A stretch of 64,000 bases of DNA from Burkholderia sp. 4M9327F10 (lineage in GTDB: Bacteria > Pseudomonadota > Gammaproteobacteria > Burkholderiales > Burkholderiaceae), in assembly GCF_005503145.1 (NCBI RefSeq), contig NZ_SCNV01000006.1, positions 124,001 through 188,000 of the forward strand, written 5' to 3'. Positions 9,601-16,896 of this stretch are shown piece by piece; positions within the stretch are counted from its first letter, which is position 1; each line of letters starts with the position of its first letter. The notes under the pieces are model-generated. The model was not told the origin of the DNA. It ran no database searches and worked only from the letters and a program-made list of their open reading frames with translations. Made by a program: the position numbers and the translations under genes.

Positions 9601-9684
9601 CGCGACGACGACAACATTATCGATGCGGTCGCGAACGAACTGGTCGTGAAGTACGGACTCGAAAAAGCGGAACTGCCAACATGA
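6634..9684 (+). CDS. dotO: DotO/IcmB (TraU)-like T4BSS ATPase
   Basis: A 1016-aa protein, almost exactly the size of Legionella DotO (about 1009 aa), the VirB4-class inner-membrane-associated ATPase that energises assembly and transport. Walker A is MGSGKS at residues 505-510 and Walker B is ICVDE at about 820-824, followed by a RecA-fold region with an SLASQF sensor-like motif. The start at 6634 has a GGAGAGA ribosome-binding site 30 bases after dotN. The last base triplet overlaps the next gene (ATGA). Intact, with all motifs present. Very confident. Confidence 0.93.
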   Translation: MTVVSSLLDNVESLIAWVSSHALGADLPSYCQLETAIGLDPDDPRAKQMAAMDPKGARPYILITRQCAMLTLFELTGSMDVVGEVEFEQITDDLRRAMTAYFQKAGHSIEISFERDPDMIRHKVKSLMQPAYDTCERVGLDLKDMLDDRCERVASLCSHESCYVMLYTHLSSMTPDELKREMETHKLRMKEHKIQPMLEAQSVTAILKGLLSRHETFVDAIERDFVHAKLHVERLSTHDAARAIRLAYDRRRTDHKWKPVLPGDRFTPRKTRNNSASDMYLPKLAEQMCSGKIRTEGDFVYINGEYHGSAYMEVGPQEIHDFMMLFNRVGKEVPWRIKFAIEPGGLESAKLKNLAVSIIGFMGSTNKAIKRSFDALEEAQRDGECNVSVRVTAATWGPDKKSCEDRLSALVSAMQGWGVAQISTDTGDPIQGLASTVPGFTDKSVAPKMIPPLSDLVRLFPIQRAASPWFAGGSILLRTLDGKVYPFQPNSSLQTAWIDLIWAIMGSGKSVWLNTLNLGAILSPGLKRLPLITIIDVGVSSSGLIELIQNALPEDRKHEAIYIRLRNSGEYSINPFDTLPGCRRPTAFDREFLISLLTALATPVGQKQPYANSSELAGMVVDEVYEKYSTRGSEKRYERTVDAAVDMALETTGFRHDEYTTWWDVTDHLTATGHVRAARLAQRFAVPVLSDLIESLGAERIRSVFEPKEDSKARVDNGMTLLDAMRMVITSALRDFPIIASHTRFELNEQSRVVALDLEEVTRGAGEDGEKRAEIMYVFARQIAARQYYLPESIAELAPVLYHDAHRQRYEDIKDEMKAICVDEVHRTAGKKSFRRLLSLDRREGRKHGIRVSLASQFMADFETDGESITESAFSAYIMNAGSPNSRAEAQKMFGLSNSAMTALQRDVRGAGKFLVWHQTKSGVVTQILHNAPGAIELWAFSTTAKDVGLRRRLYKRTSPATARKILAKEFPSGTAAQYLEGRQAEQGARDDDNIIDAVANELVVKYGLEKAELPT

Positions 9685-10211
9685 GCAAAACCGAAAGCAC
9701 GGAAAAGAAGTCGAGCGCGGCACGACGCATCGCGCGCTCCAGCCTTTATCTGATTCCAGGCTACCCGCTCGTCAAGGCAGCCACGTCGATGAAAGACACC
9801 GTTGCAACGGGCCTGCAGACCATTACCGATCAGAACCGCGAACTGGCCGCACAGCGCAGAAACCCGCGCTCGCGCACGTTCAACGAGGCGCTCGCCATGC
9901 GTTCGCCGGAGGCGATGCCGCTCGAGGCAATCGAACGCTTGTGTACCCGCAAAAAGCAGTTCTTCATGGCGGTGGCATTCGTCTCTGCAAGCTTCATATT
10001 TGGCAGTGCGATCGGCCACAATTATTTCGGAACGTTGATCGGTCTGCTTTTTACGTTTTTCTGCCTGATGTTCGTGTTGAAGTTCGAGCACCAGTTGTGG
10101 CAGATCGAGACAGGCCGCGCGGCTCCGGATAAACCTCTGGGCGGATACCGGCAGTTTTTCGCACAACCCGGCGCGTTCAGGCGGCTATTCGATCCCAGGT
10201 TGTTTAGTTAA
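9681..10211 (+). CDS. IcmV/TraX-like inner-membrane protein
   Basis: A 176-aa protein with a basic N-terminal cytoplasmic tail of about 95 residues, two adjacent membrane segments (about 99-117 and 120-137) and a short C-terminal tail ending FDPRLFS. This layout, and the location directly before dotA, match Legionella IcmV and the TraX gene preceding traY on IncI plasmids. The ATG at 9681 overlaps the dotO stop, which excludes the longer frame opening inside dotO. IcmV is thought to act with DotA. The call depends mainly on topology and position. Confidence 0.65.
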   Translation: MSKTESTEKKSSAARRIARSSLYLIPGYPLVKAATSMKDTVATGLQTITDQNRELAAQRRNPRSRTFNEALAMRSPEAMPLEAIERLCTRKKQFFMAVAFVSASFIFGSAIGHNYFGTLIGLLFTFFCLMFVLKFEHQLWQIETGRAAPDKPLGGYRQFFAQPGAFRRLFDPRLFS

Positions 10212-10259
10212 TGCGGCTCGTTTATTCCGTATCGCCATAAACATAAGGATGTAGACGAC

Positions 10260-12545
10260 ATGCTCGCCATCATTAGAAGAACGTACCGGCTCATCGTATT
10301 GTTCGGGTTGTTCGCGGTTTCAGGCGCTGTCTTCGCTCAGACGTCGATCCAGTCTATAGGGACGATCACAGGCGCGGCGTCGAACGGCACCGACAAATCC
10401 ATGACGGCGCTGCAACTCATCTATGGTCCGATTGCCACGAATCCGCTGACTGGGGGAGACGCGGCCGCAGGCGCATCGTCTGGAGGGCTGATTGCCCAGG
10501 TGTTCCTCGTTCTGAACTCCTGCATTCTGGCTGTGGGCGTGATCTGGGCGATGTATCACTTCGGCTCCGCGATGATCGCGACCGGGCAGGATGGGGAATT
10601 TCTGGGGCAAAAGAAGTCATCTCCGTGGTTCATCATTCGTATGGGGGTGGGCTTCACCGGACTGGTGCCGATGTTCGGCGGGTACTGCGGTGCGCAGATC
10701 ATCATGCTATGGGGAACAATGATGGGCGTGGGCATCGCCAACCTTGCCCTGTCTGCGGCAATCAGCGTGCTGACGAGCGGCGGGTCTCTGGTGGGAACAC
10801 CGGTCGTGCCGCAGGTGACGACGCTCGCGCAGTCATTGTTCGAGGCGAATCTTTGCGCGGCCGCTGCCAATCAGGCGATCGCCAACCTGCCCGATGATGC
10901 CGGCGTGACAGCGGACAGCGGGGATACGTTCAGCCCGAGTACGACGGCCAACAAGATCGTGCTCATGAACCAGAACGGCCTGTCGTGCGGCGGCGCCGAA
11001 GTTGATGCCAATGTGGCTACGTCGGCAAGTGCGTCAGCGTCGACATCTGCGTCTGCCTTGAACGCTTACTCAACGGATACGAGCTCGGTTGCATCATCGC
11101 TGCAGGGGGCCCAGCAAAGCGCGCTGTCTACCATGCAGTCCACATTGTCAGGTGCCGCCCAGTCGTATGTTTCCGCGGTCAACAACCAGGCTCAGCCGGC
11201 CGATCCGCAGGCGACGATTGAAGTTGCCGCGCAGGCGTATCAGAGCGCGATCCAGGCGGCGATCAGCAGCCAGTCGAACACGATCAGCGCTTTAGCCAGC
11301 TCCATCCAGTCCAACCTGACGCGCGACGGCTGGATCATGCTCGGCGCCTGGTATCAATCGTTCGCGCAAGCCAACTCCCAGTTGTCGCAGTTGGCGGCGG
11401 ACGTGGCGACTGCGGTTCCCCCGACCGATCTGGACAACCTGCCTTATCCGCAGCTCTACAAGAGCGTAATGGCAAGTTACAACCAGCAAATCCAGCAGGA
11501 TGCGTCCGTTTCGGCCGGTGGAAGCGGAACCTCCACAGCGGCGGCCGGCAGCAATCTGTACACGGGCACGAGCGATCCACAGAGTTTGCTGTCGCACTGG
11601 TTTCCCGGGCAAGATCTCCTGAGCGAAGTGACCGCGCTCATCTCCGGTGCCACCCAAACCGGAGCGAACGCTCCGGTGCAACTTAACCCGCTGATCGCCA
11701 TGAAGAGCGTCGGCGATTACATTGTCAGCGCCGGGATGAGCATGCTCGGCTCGTATATCGGTCAAGCGCCGGACAAGACGGCTGGTTCGCAGATCGGAAA
11801 CATCACGACCACCGTGGCGAACGCCCTGGGCTCAAGCACGGCATCGAAGGCTGCGGGCAATGGGGCGAAGGACGCGATTGGACCATTCGTGGTGGTCATG
11901 GTGATCACGCTGCTGTTCTTCGGCGTAATGCTCTCGGTTTACATGCCGATGCTGCCGTTCATCATCTGGTTTAGCGGGGTCGTCTCGTGGTTCATGGTCG
12001 TGGCCGAAGCGATGGTGGCGTCGCCGCTATGGGCGATGACTCACCTTGATGGGGATGGGGAAGGGCTCGGGCAGCGCACCCAGCATGGCTATGTATTTCT
12101 GTTGAACGTGATGCTGCGCCCGGTCTTTATGGTGTTTGGTTTCCTGCTTGCCGGGGCGAGTGTGGTGGTGCTCGGCTCGCTTCTGAACACGATGTTCGGA
12201 GTGGCGATGGAGAACGCGCAGTACGGTTCGACAACCGGCATCGTGACCATGATTGGCTTCATCGTTCTTTATGTCGGGATGTGCCAGACGCTATGCAACT
12301 CCGCGTTCAGCTTGATTCACGTCATCCCGGACAACGTTTTCTCCTGGATCGGCGCCCAGATGGCGGCACCGAATTCCGGCTTCGAGGAAGGGGTGAAGCG
12401 CAATTTCGACAGCAGCGTGGGCCAGAGCAGCGGAAATGCGCATTCGTTGAGTCCCGGTCCGGGACGCGCACCGGCCAATACAACATCGACGGCGCCAGGA
12501 GGACTCAGAGTAGCGGGGAAGAGTAGTGGTGGGTCGAAGAGCTGA
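10260..12545 (+). CDS. dotA: DotA (TraY)-like polytopic T4BSS protein
   Basis: A 761-aa protein with a signal peptide (cleavage near GAVFAQ), two or three membrane segments between residues 80 and 180, a large Ala/Ser/Gln-rich periplasmic region (about 190-530) and a C-terminal block of membrane helices (about 540-710) containing MPMLPFIIWFSGVVSW and MTHLDGDGEGL. These are hallmarks of DotA/TraY, an essential inner-membrane T4BSS component. The periplasmic insert is unusually rich in Ser-Ala repeats. Last of the core genes; a 273-base gap separates it from the following pair, so those may have their own promoter. Confident. Confidence 0.9.
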   Translation: MLAIIRRTYRLIVLFGLFAVSGAVFAQTSIQSIGTITGAASNGTDKSMTALQLIYGPIATNPLTGGDAAAGASSGGLIAQVFLVLNSCILAVGVIWAMYHFGSAMIATGQDGEFLGQKKSSPWFIIRMGVGFTGLVPMFGGYCGAQIIMLWGTMMGVGIANLALSAAISVLTSGGSLVGTPVVPQVTTLAQSLFEANLCAAAANQAIANLPDDAGVTADSGDTFSPSTTANKIVLMNQNGLSCGGAEVDANVATSASASASTSASALNAYSTDTSSVASSLQGAQQSALSTMQSTLSGAAQSYVSAVNNQAQPADPQATIEVAAQAYQSAIQAAISSQSNTISALASSIQSNLTRDGWIMLGAWYQSFAQANSQLSQLAADVATAVPPTDLDNLPYPQLYKSVMASYNQQIQQDASVSAGGSGTSTAAAGSNLYTGTSDPQSLLSHWFPGQDLLSEVTALISGATQTGANAPVQLNPLIAMKSVGDYIVSAGMSMLGSYIGQAPDKTAGSQIGNITTTVANALGSSTASKAAGNGAKDAIGPFVVVMVITLLFFGVMLSVYMPMLPFIIWFSGVVSWFMVVAEAMVASPLWAMTHLDGDGEGLGQRTQHGYVFLLNVMLRPVFMVFGFLLAGASVVVLGSLLNTMFGVAMENAQYGSTTGIVTMIGFIVLYVGMCQTLCNSAFSLIHVIPDNVFSWIGAQMAAPNSGFEEGVKRNFDSSVGQSSGNAHSLSPGPGRAPANTTSTAPGGLRVAGKSSGGSKS

Positions 12546-12818
12546 ATGGGATGCCGGCACTGGCGGGAGTTGTCGGTTTCGATGACGACGGCCGATTGTG
12601 AAACCTTATTTAATGAATTTGAAACGTTTATTGCAATTTCATAACGGCGCTCGACCCATGAAGAAAGCAATAGATAATGGCTCCCGCTGCGAATACGCCA
12701 GCCTTAAGAAAATCCGCGCTTACAGATGAATGCCTCCGCTCGCTCGCGCCGATTGCAGGAATGTGCCCGCGAGCCGAGGGGAGCGGCATGTTAAATGCAT
12801 CTTTCCTAGAGACAGTGA
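12546..12818 (+). other. Intergenic gap before the effector/immunity-like pair
   Basis: No convincing gene. The stretch 12595-12650 is notably AT-rich against its surroundings, with a possible weak -35 (TTGAAA at 12619) but no good -10. It may hold the promoter of the 12819-15077 pair. Short frames here overlap the next gene and lack ribosome-binding sites. Confidence 0.4.
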
Positions 12819-13730
12819 ATGAAGAAACGGCTTCCCCAACCGGATGTGATGACGAATCGGCTGACACGGGTTGCGTCGGCGATTGCTGCGTTGTTGCTTG
12901 TGTCAGCTTCGCTAATACTGGCTGAGAGCGAGGCGGCCGCGGCAGGCGACGCTGCTGTAGCGCGTGCGTACCCGCCAGTGGTGGAGCAGCAGGGTGCGGC
13001 CGATTTTGTGTTTTATCTCGACGGGCCGGCCAGTGCGGCCAGATTGCCGAACGGCCTGCCTGATATTGCGCTGGATAGACCTCATAAGAAAAACGGCGTA
13101 TGGATCTTGCCACTGTTTTTCAGAGGCAAGATTCCGGTGGCTTCCTATAACCCAAAAAGCTTCACCGTGACGTTGCACTCGGGAGCACACATCAGCCTGG
13201 AATTCGAGCCAACGGATGGCTCATGGAAGCGCGATGACAAGACAAATATCTATACGCGCGCCGACCGCGCTCGATTTGGATACGAGGAGTTTAATCTTCC
13301 CGATGGCATCGAGGATCTGGAAATGCGGTGTGGCGACGTAAGCGGCGGAGTTGTCAGGCTCGATGCAACGGGCAAGCCGCTGTGGCGCAAAACGTACGTG
13401 AAGCTGGAGCACAACGTACGTGAGGACGACTGGGGGAGTTGTGGGCATTTTCCGCGCCAGCCACAGTTATTAAGAGGAGGCGATTTGATCGGCTTTGGCG
13501 ATGACACGATTGGGGTTCTGGTCGGTCACACGGTGATACGCGTCTCGGCCGAAACCGGCATGCCGGTTGGCCCTGTATCCGACGTGAAGGTTTTTGATTC
13601 GGCAGAAGTAGCTGCGGCCAGGGCTGAAAGATATTCAAAGGTGTTTGGCGGCGGCAAGCTTCTGACATTTGATAATGAAGCCGAGTACTACAAACTGGAA
13701 ACGGATTACTTTTTCCCCCACGGAGAATAA
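12819..13730 (+). CDS. Exported hypothetical protein, candidate immunity protein
   Basis: A 303-aa protein. An internal ATG at 12849 would start a cleaner Sec signal peptide (basic MTNRLTR, hydrophobic ASAIAALLLVSASLILA, Ala-rich cleavage region), so the mature protein is periplasmic. The mature part is beta-rich in appearance, with a VirB9/TrbG-reminiscent phrase (YNPKSFTVTLHSG) and two cysteines (MRCGDV, WGSCGH) able to form a disulfide. No known family is recognised. The next gene starts 12 bases later and encodes a putative peptidoglycan-directed protein, so this is best read as its periplasmic inhibitor, as in Tfi or T6 immunity partners. A pilus or T4SS accessory role is the alternative. 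Confidence 0.6.
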   Translation: MKKRLPQPDVMTNRLTRVASAIAALLLVSASLILAESEAAAAGDAAVARAYPPVVEQQGAADFVFYLDGPASAARLPNGLPDIALDRPHKKNGVWILPLFFRGKIPVASYNPKSFTVTLHSGAHISLEFEPTDGSWKRDDKTNIYTRADRARFGYEEFNLPDGIEDLEMRCGDVSGGVVRLDATGKPLWRKTYVKLEHNVREDDWGSCGHFPRQPQLLRGGDLIGFGDDTIGVLVGHTVIRVSAETGMPVGPVSDVKVFDSAEVAAARAERYSKVFGGGKLLTFDNEAEYYKLETDYFFPHGE

Positions 13731-13742
13731 AAAAGGATAGAC

Positions 13743-15077
13743 ATGCCGAAGAGCTATTCGGAGAACGATCTCATGGAAATCCTGTACAACGCCGTTGGTC
13801 GTTCAGGCGAAGTCGGTACGAAAAGTGCCTTTACCTTGCAACTGGCCGCGAGCTACAACAAGAGCAGCAAGGAACTCAATGTTTCCGGGAAGAGCGGCTA
13901 CGCACTCGGTCTTTTGCAGTATGACTTCGGCGCGCGATCAGACATCAAGGATTCCAGCTCCAACCTGACGGGAATCAACTTACTCATCGGTTCATATAAC
14001 GCGTGGGCGGCCGGCAACGGACAAACGGCGCTGACACCGAACGAGCAAAAGCAGTTATCCGACGATTTGAGAACTCGCGGTCCTGAATTCGTAGGACCCT
14101 CCGGGCACGCTTCGGACCGCTACATGGTGCAGGGCGATCCTCTTCGCGCGAAGATCGATCAATTTCTGACCAGTGACGCAGGTTTGCAGTACGTCCACGC
14201 GCTTGATACCAGCGTCCTGAAAACATCCAAAGGGTTCGCTGGCTTGCTGCCGTTTGCGCAGCAAGTCGCCGGCTCGCCCACAGTCCAGAACATGTCGGAC
14301 AGGGACAGCGAGTGTGCAATCGCGGCGTTGAGCAAGATTTTCAATCAGAATCCTCAGGTAGCAGGGGAGATCGTTAGTAGTCTCAAAGGGCAGTCGATGG
14401 ACTTCGAGAAACTCGAAGCGCACATCTCGTCACAGATTGCCCAGAGCAAGCACCTTGGAACGTCCTCCAAGGCATCGTTGTCCTCAGGCGTTGCCGCAAC
14501 GGTTCGCGGCATGAAGCTTATCGACGACATCCGCAGCTCGCCGGTCCTGGGCCCGTTGTGGTCGGCGTCAGTCAGTCAGGATCCGTCCCTGGAGAGCGAT
14601 TTTTCCAAGCCCCCTGCGAAACAGCTCTTTGACTCAATGCTCCGCAATCCGGATGCGGGCGAACAGGTTCTGGCGGCGATCGACTCAGGGCAGAGCGTGC
14701 TTATTCCAACCAGCAAGGACTCGGCGAAGGAGAGCTACATCGCCGGCGTCGCGACGGACGGGACATTGTTCGCGATGGATGGGCAGGGCGCGGGCAGGGC
14801 CTATGCGAATGGTGACTGGACGCCGTTTTTGAACGGCGGCGGCTTGGCCGAGCAGAACCGTCACGGACAGTGGGAGATCGCATCACACAGCCACGCCGAG
14901 CATCTTGCGGCAGACAGCGAGTCTCTGGGACCCACGGCCTCGAACACTCCACCCCGTACCAGCGAGCTAGCCAGTGACCCGATGAGCACCTATTTGCAGC
15001 TTGCCGCAGAGGTCGCTGAGGACACCGACGCTTTGACGGGTAATCAGGCAAACATTCGCTCGTTCCGCTTCCGGTGA
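13743..15077 (+). CDS. Putative T4BSS effector, lysozyme-like N-terminal region
   Basis: A 444-aa protein without signal peptide or membrane segment, preceded by AAGGA and only 12 bases after the exported partner. Residues 48-65 (SGKSGYALGLLQYDFG) resemble the substrate-cleft motif of lysozyme-fold phage and toxin muramidases, and acidic residues E9, E12 and E23 are possible catalytic candidates. The middle is helical; the C-terminal 100 residues contain a small YIAGVATDGTLFAMDG beta segment, a Ser/Pro-rich linker and a hydrophilic tail ending RSFRFR, which could carry a secretion signal. Cytoplasmic synthesis of a wall enzyme beside a secretion system and a periplasmic partner is the pattern of antibacterial effectors. 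Function is inferred, not proven. Confidence 0.55.
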   Translation: MPKSYSENDLMEILYNAVGRSGEVGTKSAFTLQLAASYNKSSKELNVSGKSGYALGLLQYDFGARSDIKDSSSNLTGINLLIGSYNAWAAGNGQTALTPNEQKQLSDDLRTRGPEFVGPSGHASDRYMVQGDPLRAKIDQFLTSDAGLQYVHALDTSVLKTSKGFAGLLPFAQQVAGSPTVQNMSDRDSECAIAALSKIFNQNPQVAGEIVSSLKGQSMDFEKLEAHISSQIAQSKHLGTSSKASLSSGVAATVRGMKLIDDIRSSPVLGPLWSASVSQDPSLESDFSKPPAKQLFDSMLRNPDAGEQVLAAIDSGQSVLIPTSKDSAKESYIAGVATDGTLFAMDGQGAGRAYANGDWTPFLNGGGLAEQNRHGQWEIASHSHAEHLAADSESLGPTASNTPPRTSELASDPMSTYLQLAAEVAEDTDALTGNQANIRSFRFR

Positions 15078-15219
15078 TCGGACCCAAGGTGAGGTGCGTG
15101 TTTGGCTCGCGTCGGGGACAAGGTGCATGCCTCTTTCCCGTCCTGCCTTTCAGGGCGTTGGCGGAGATAGGGCCGCGCATCAAGTTCGCGATTGCAGGCG
15201 GCAGGCTTCCCGCGAGCAT

Positions 15220-16596
15220 CTAGGAATTCGATTTATTCTCCGGCCCACTGTTCTGCTGGCTTTCCGCTTGCACCGGCCGAGAATCCGAGTGCGATAACGC
15301 GTTTCGCTCAGCGAGTATCTCAACCATGAGTTTTGTAAGATCGGAGGCAGGCAATCTCCCTTCTTTCATTCCAAAATCGAACCAATGCCAGTAGGGGTCG
15401 AAGCCGACGTTCGTGATATCCGGGTTCTGTTCAGAATACCACTGGCTGTTTAGCGCATCTTTCAGCACTTTGGACCCGGGAATGGCGATCGCACCGATAA
15501 TCTGAGCGGTAGTTGGATCTAATTGGGCAGGCGGCTGTATCTCGAGGTTCGATTCGGCTTTCTGGGGCTCGCTTAGCTTTCTTGTCAACGAGTAGACGAT
15601 TTTTGTCAGCATCGAAATTTCCTGCTCGAGTTTCTCGATGGGACTCAAATCCAGCACCTCATTCTTTGCCGGCGAGGGAAAGAGACGTGTATCACGCGGG
15701 ATTTTCTGGAAAAATATCCTTTTTACATTTTCATTGCTTTGCGAATAATAATCCATGATTTTCGAGCGAATTTCCGGGTCGAAAATGTAAGGTTTGGATT
15801 TATTTTGGCGACTGTCCTTGCCAAGCAGCTCATTCATGGCATCGTAAAAAGACATGTCGTGAATGGATGTAAACTCATCCTGAACATGATGGGCCAGAGA
15901 GATTAATCGCTCGTCGTTACTTTCATTAATAATGCCGATTTTTTTATGATTTTCATCAACAGGCAATCCAATGGTCTTTATGAAGTCGTCGACAACATCC
16001 CCGTTGTACATTGTTTTTCGGTCGAACAGACGGACGTGAACGCGATCTCGGCCAAAGTCCTCCAGCCACGGGGTTAACATGGCATACCAGTCTCCATCGA
16101 CTGGGGCGCGGGCCGACAGATATTCGCCGATATTCTTATAAGCTTTGACGTACCATTGCCCCCATGAAGACGAAAGATACTCGTCCTGACGGCGAATATA
16201 GGCAACGATATGCACGTCAAAATGTGCCTTCTCCTCGGAAAACAGGCGTGAATACGCATGCAGGCCAGAGAGATTCTCGGCGCTGATGATTAACGTGTGC
16301 AAATTGCTTTTGTCCATCTCCTCCTTGAGTGTCGCCAGACGGCGCCGCACGATGAGTGCGGCGTCCGGTCTGGTTGGCTGGTGAGGAGAATGAGGAAGAT
16401 TGGCTAACTCCGGCGCACCTAGCAAATTTACGAAGAAATTAATTTGCTGGCCGTAGACACGTGCATTCGTGGTCAAGTCCAATCCGGGAATCAGTACACC
16501 CTGTGCTCTGAGCGCCGCCGCGTTAGCGCCCAGATAGGCCTGTATCGCCGAGCTGCCACATTTGCCGGCGCCAATATGAATGATGAGCTTTTGCAT
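15220..16596 (-). CDS. Sulfotransferase-like protein
   Basis: A 458-aa protein starting at the ATG at 16596 (MQKLIIHIGAGKCGSSAIQ), where GKCGSS matches the 5'-phosphosulfate-binding loop of PAPS-dependent sulfotransferases (commonly HIGxxKTGS). A second conserved stretch, IISAENLSG, around residue 100 fits the 3'-phosphate site. A coiled coil (IEKLEQEISMLTKIVYSLTRKL) leads to a C-terminal module NPDITNVGFDPYWHWFDFGMKEGRLP, a motif often found in surface-polysaccharide glycosyl- and sulfotransferases of Burkholderiaceae. It probably modifies a cell-surface glycan. Base composition is lower in GC than its neighbours, particularly at 15700-16050, suggesting horizontal acquisition. The 16597-16641 extension is unlikely. 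Confidence 0.75.
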   Translation of the reverse strand: MQKLIIHIGAGKCGSSAIQAYLGANAAALRAQGVLIPGLDLTTNARVYGQQINFFVNLLGAPELANLPHSPHQPTRPDAALIVRRRLATLKEEMDKSNLHTLIISAENLSGLHAYSRLFSEEKAHFDVHIVAYIRRQDEYLSSSWGQWYVKAYKNIGEYLSARAPVDGDWYAMLTPWLEDFGRDRVHVRLFDRKTMYNGDVVDDFIKTIGLPVDENHKKIGIINESNDERLISLAHHVQDEFTSIHDMSFYDAMNELLGKDSRQNKSKPYIFDPEIRSKIMDYYSQSNENVKRIFFQKIPRDTRLFPSPAKNEVLDLSPIEKLEQEISMLTKIVYSLTRKLSEPQKAESNLEIQPPAQLDPTTAQIIGAIAIPGSKVLKDALNSQWYSEQNPDITNVGFDPYWHWFDFGMKEGRLPASDLTKLMVEILAERNALSHSDSRPVQAESQQNSGPENKSNS

Positions 16597-16849
16597 GATT
16601 GCTATCCGTGCAACGGCAGGTCGTTGTCGTAGACACGACACTCGCTCGTTGCGTGGGGTCAGGCGTTGAACGTTCGGTTACGCGGGTAAGCATGCTTTTT
16701 TTCACCGTTCTGTTCAATGCGGAAACCGCGCAGTTACGGGGCACGGCGTTACCGCAAGTTACGTCAGGCGGTCTTTGTAAGCGTGGGTAAGTTTTTGGAA
16801 CGGGGTTCGGGTCGGCCGAGGTATGGGAGTGAGGAAGTTGGTGGATCTA

Positions 16850-16877
16850 ATTTGACATAAGATAAATTATCGAACTT
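16850..16877. other. dif-like XerC/XerD recombination site
   Basis: The 28 bases read as an 11-base XerD-like arm (ATTTGACATAA), a 6-base centre (GATAAA) and a weaker XerC-like arm (TTATCGAACTT). The first arm and centre closely match integration sites used by Ralstonia filamentous phages and the beta/gammaproteobacterial dif core. It lies just left of an IS element and near a phage-type gene, consistent with an attachment site of an integrative phage using host XerCD. The second arm is degenerate. Confidence 0.45.
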
Positions 16878-16896
16878 TTTGCTTGTAGCGGCTAGA

